A stretch of 64,000 nt of DNA from Bacillota bacterium (GTDB lineage Bacteria; Bacillota; Clostridia; Acetivibrionales; DTU013), in NCBI GenBank assembly GCA_023433505.1, contig JAEZCO010000035.1, positions 102,578 to 166,577 on the forward strand, in the 5' to 3' direction. A program made the translations under genes and the position numbers. Positions within the stretch are counted from its first letter, which is position 1, and each line of letters starts with the position of its first letter. The notes below the pieces were generated by a model. The model did not search any database and was not told where the DNA came from. It was given only the letters and a program-made list of their open reading frames with translations. This document shows positions 61,982 through 64,000 of this stretch, piece by piece.

Positions 61982-62010
61982 TACGGAAGTTATATTTTCG
62001 CCAGTGCTTA
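61981..62010. repeat. palindromic dispersed element, half copy D
   Basis: ATACGGAAGTTATATTTTCG then CCAGTGCTTA; its reverse complement matches 49328-49355. It begins on the last base of the preceding stop codon. Confidence 0.65.
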
Positions 62011-62035
62011 GTTTTGTTAGGAAAGGAAGAGGAAA

Positions 62036-62395
62036 ATGGATAAGAAAAACCGCAAGGAGCTGATGGAGGAATACAAGCAGCTTAAGACCTATATGGGCGT
62101 TACAAAAATAACCAACAAAACCAACGGTAGAATTTATCTCGCTGCCTACCCCAACCTTAAAAATAAATGGTTGACGCTGCAAAGCCAACTGGCTTCGGGG
62201 ATGCATGTGAATACCCAGCTGCAGAAGGATTGGAGTGAACTGGGACCCGAGGCCTTCACTTATGAGGTGCTGGAAGAAAAGAAAACCGACGATGCCGCAG
62301 ATGTACGCTGGGAAGTGAAGCAAATGGAGAAGCAGTGGCTGGAGAAATTGCAGCCTTACGGGGACAAGGGATACAACAAACCGGTGAAGGAATGA
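62036..62395 (+). CDS. GIY-YIG nuclease-family protein
   Basis: The 119 aa protein. The fold is recognised from MGVTKITNKTNGRIYLAAYP (GIY-YIG degenerate as GVT/IYL), the K-W-L-Q-S-x-L region, the QKDWSELGPEAFTYEVLEE segment and the final EKQWLEKLQPYGDKGYN. The GIY-YIG tyrosines are only partly kept, so activity is uncertain. AGGAAAGGAAGAGG lies upstream of the ATG. Genes of this type are often cytoplasmic orphans in Clostridia. Confidence 0.78.
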   Translation: MDKKNRKELMEEYKQLKTYMGVTKITNKTNGRIYLAAYPNLKNKWLTLQSQLASGMHVNTQLQKDWSELGPEAFTYEVLEEKKTDDAADVRWEVKQMEKQWLEKLQPYGDKGYNKPVKE

Positions 62396-62704
62396 AACGC
62401 CGGATCACCGCTCAAAACGGCGCCATAGGATCCTTTCAAGGGATTTTACGGCGCTTTTTTTTTGCGGGGCAGCTTTCCGAAATAATAGGACGACCTGCCT
62501 ATTCTCATAGGTCCTTTGTCTTATTTTGCCCAAGGGCTGTTGATACGGAAGTACCTGAATATTATAATAAAGACATTGTTTGGTATTGATAGAAAACAAT
62601 ACCTTGATTACTGTGAATAGACGGATTGCAGAAAATTGCTTATAAAAGCAAAAAATCATCGATAGTTGTCAGCTGGCTTCCGGTTGATGATAAATGGGGG
62701 CAAC
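62396..62704. other. intergenic region with terminator
   Basis: A strong terminator (62419-62463) follows the GIY-YIG gene. The rest, to 62704, holds no gene or clear promoter. Confidence 0.55.
62419..62463 (+). terminator. intrinsic terminator with nine T
   Basis: GGCGCC-ATAGGATCC ... GGGATTTTA-CGGCGC followed by nine T. Confidence 0.85.
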
Positions 62705-62974
62705 ATGGTAATAAAGTATAATAGATCCTTGATTACATCCATAAACAATGCTCAGTCAGTCAATGCAAGCAAGAGTAAAATCGCCGGTCAAGGGAAAAGG
62801 GTAGCGGTTCCGGTAAAAGAAGACTTCAAATACGTCCTCGAAAACGCCAAAAAAGGGAATGAAATGGCGGCAGTGCTGCTGGATGAATGGCAAAGATCCT
62901 GCAAGCCAAAGGATATAAAGGAGGAACAGATACTCAAATCCATCAACAAGGCGGTAAGTATAATCTTCAGGTAG
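62705..62974 (+). CDS. hypothetical protein, 89 aa
   Basis: From ATG 62705, with GGGGG upstream (the frame opens at 62666). Basic N-terminal half (NASKSKIAGQGKRVAVP), helical C-terminal half (FKYVLENAKKGNEMAAVLLD), ending IIFR. No membrane segment or known motif. Convergent with the zinc-ribbon gene. Confidence 0.5.
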   Translation: MVIKYNRSLITSINNAQSVNASKSKIAGQGKRVAVPVKEDFKYVLENAKKGNEMAAVLLDEWQRSCKPKDIKEEQILKSINKAVSIIFR

Positions 62975-63010
62975 TACTGCCGGACGGCAGCGGTTTTAAG
63001 CCATCGGCCT

Positions 63011-63238
63011 TCAGCCCCGTGCATGGCAGCAGCCGCTGCCGCATACATGCGCATTGGGACAGGCAGAAGCGTCGGAGGACTTTCTGGACTGAACGATATT
63101 GACGCTTTTAAAAACCGTTTCAAGCTCGGCGCAGCCGCATTTCGGACACTTTATCAACTTTTGGTCCCTTTCACTCATTTTGGCCATTATATTGAATTCT
63201 TCATCACATTCCCTGCATTTCAGATCATAAAAGGGCAT
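63011..63238 (-). CDS. FmdB-family zinc-ribbon protein
   Basis: The 75 aa protein. Begins MPFYDLKCRECDEEF and continues CPKCGCAELETVFKS, the two CxxC pairs of the FmdB-type zinc ribbon; a Cys/His-rich tail (CGSGCCHARG) follows. Family members are called putative regulators; function is not established. Confidence 0.83.
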   Translation of the reverse strand: MPFYDLKCRECDEEFNIMAKMSERDQKLIKCPKCGCAELETVFKSVNIVQSRKSSDASACPNAHVCGSGCCHARG

Positions 63239-63418
63239 CTTGCAAACCTCCCGACAGTTTTACATTCCATAGTATTTATAGTATATCATATGGCGGCTTA
63301 CAGCCGCAACCAAGTTAGTAGTCAGTATTAAGTATTCGTAGTTTTGAGTCAACTGGTTCAGCGAAATCCTGTGAATCAGACACAGTAAATTCATGAAGCA
63401 AGAAAATGGAAAACCAGT

Positions 63419-63751
63419 CTAGTCAGCTTTTTTTGAAAGGTGAAAAGATTGCGCGGCAATCTTTTTCCTTTTTAAGTAGAGAGATGAAACAATCCAGCAA
63501 TTTATTCTCTTCTGGTCAGGGTGGGCATGACTACAAATCCCTGCATCAGGTTCCGCCATGGGCAGGCTGTAGTTGTCCCGTCTCACTCCAACGCGGGCGC
63601 TGGTCATTCCGCCATCCGTGGCTCCAGTGACCAGCGGCTTCGGCGTCCTGCCGAAGCAATCAGGGTATTCCTTAGGGGCACCGCGTTCGAGTTTCACCAG
63701 GACAAACAGCCTGCAACCATTTCTCCACATGACGCATTTATTCGCAGCCAT
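63419..63751 (-). CDS. Cys-containing hypothetical protein, 110 aa
   Basis: From the ATG near 63751 with AAAGGTGGG upstream. The sequence includes MAANKCVMWRNGCRLFVLV, PDCFGRTPKPLVTGATDGG, RVGVRRDNYSLPMAEPDAG and SHAHPDQKRINCW. It is not low-complexity and has a plausible ribosome site, but I recognise no domain; the frame could instead be the complement of an RNA or repeat. The open frame extends further upstream to 63982 without support. Confidence 0.35.
   Translation of the reverse strand: MAANKCVMWRNGCRLFVLVKLERGAPKEYPDCFGRTPKPLVTGATDGGMTSARVGVRRDNYSLPMAEPDAGICSHAHPDQKRINCWIVSSLYLKRKKIAAQSFHLSKKAD
63443..63470 (+). terminator. terminator-like hairpin
   Basis: AAAAGATTG-CGCGG-CAATCTTTT then TCCTTTTT. 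No upstream gene on this strand is evident; it may be read in either direction. Confidence 0.4.
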
Positions 63752-63829
63752 GCCCACCCACCTTTCCTTAAAGTGTTTAAAATAAGAGCTGGAACATCCT
63801 AATATCAAGGGTTTATTCCAGTTTCTGTT

Positions 63830-63858
63830 TTGTGATAATGTGTAAAATGTTATATGAT
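63830..63858 (+). promoter_or_regulatory. promoter facing the right edge
   Basis: TTGTGA, 17 bp spacer, TATGAT. Confidence 0.45.
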
Positions 63859-63974
63859 ATGTACATATATAGAATAAAAGGGATAATGTGATATTATGTA
63901 CGAAGGACAATTCTTTGAAAGCTTTAGGATACTTGAGGATACGAGAGAACAGGGAAATGAAGGGAGTCAATATC

Positions 63975-64000
63975 ATGGGCACAAACAGGTATGACGCTTT
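63975..64000 (+). CDS. possible gene start, cut by right edge
   Basis: ATG at 63975 with GAAGGGAG 8 nt upstream opens MGTNRYDAF and continues off the window. Only nine codons are visible, so no function can be given; the promoter near 63830 supports a gene here. Confidence 0.3.

Overview
The window reads as chromosome from a spore-forming, anaerobic Gram-positive of the class Clostridia. The evidence is strong GGAGG ribosome sites, frequent GTG and TTG starts, spore-cortex hydrolases (SleL, SleB), a GerMN lipoprotein, a thioredoxin reductase that lacks the NADPH motif (the ferredoxin-type enzyme of clostridia), and lipoprotein-dependent sugar ABC importers without their own ATPase. Genus cannot be fixed from this sequence. 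I saw no rRNA, tRNA, CRISPR array, prophage or intact insertion sequence.

Positions 1-13.9 kb hold the most interesting block, a nearly complete peptidoglycan (muropeptide) salvage locus. On the minus strand are anmK and nagZ. Divergent from them runs murQ, a sugar ABC importer (binding protein and two permeases), a double-GNAT amino-sugar acetyltransferase (GlmA type), a PIG-L deacetylase, a serine beta-lactamase-fold amidase or esterase (AmiE type), the exo-muramidase NamZ (GH171, DUF1343), the MurNAc/GlcNAc kinase MurK and an RpiR regulator (MurR type). The three hydrolases carry no signal peptide. This suggests that fragments are imported by ABC transport and dismantled inside the cell, rather than outside as with the secreted Bacillus enzymes and the MurP phosphotransferase. 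The promoter region at 3.0-3.25 kb carries three inverted repeats that could be MurR operators.

Positions 14.1-21.7 kb carry uvsE, a 44-codon small gene with its own promoter and terminator, and a five-gene Opp/Dpp importer. A repeated hairpin element sits once inside that operon and once at its end. From 21.8 to 34.4 kb lie SleL, an M15-like peptidase, a beta-propeller lactonase, a Crp/Fnr regulator, a HAD phosphatase, Tex, a membrane protein, SleB, a run of five very small proteins, and a thioredoxin-reductase-like flavoprotein with a glutaredoxin.

From 34.5 to 49.3 kb, after a frameshifted DUF1016 nuclease remnant, is a carbohydrate locus: two permeases, a binding lipoprotein, a large secreted modular protein, a GH2 enzyme, an ADP-ribosylglycohydrolase homologue, a DUF4038 glycosidase and a membrane-bound AraC regulator. 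From 49.6 to 64 kb are a GT-C membrane protein with a DPPR-synthase-like prenyltransferase, a 24-codon transcription unit, YkuK, a YdcF protein, a CoA-disulfide reductase/rhodanese/TusA/DsrE fusion with an ArsR regulator, a GerMN lipoprotein, a stalk-domain protein, an MFS transporter, a DUF6530-like protein behind a consensus promoter with an operator-like repeat, a GIY-YIG protein and small proteins.

A palindromic dispersed element, with arms of the form GTACYGGTGCAAATATAACT, occurs at 25.25 and 52.4 kb, with partial copies at 49.3 and 62.0 kb.
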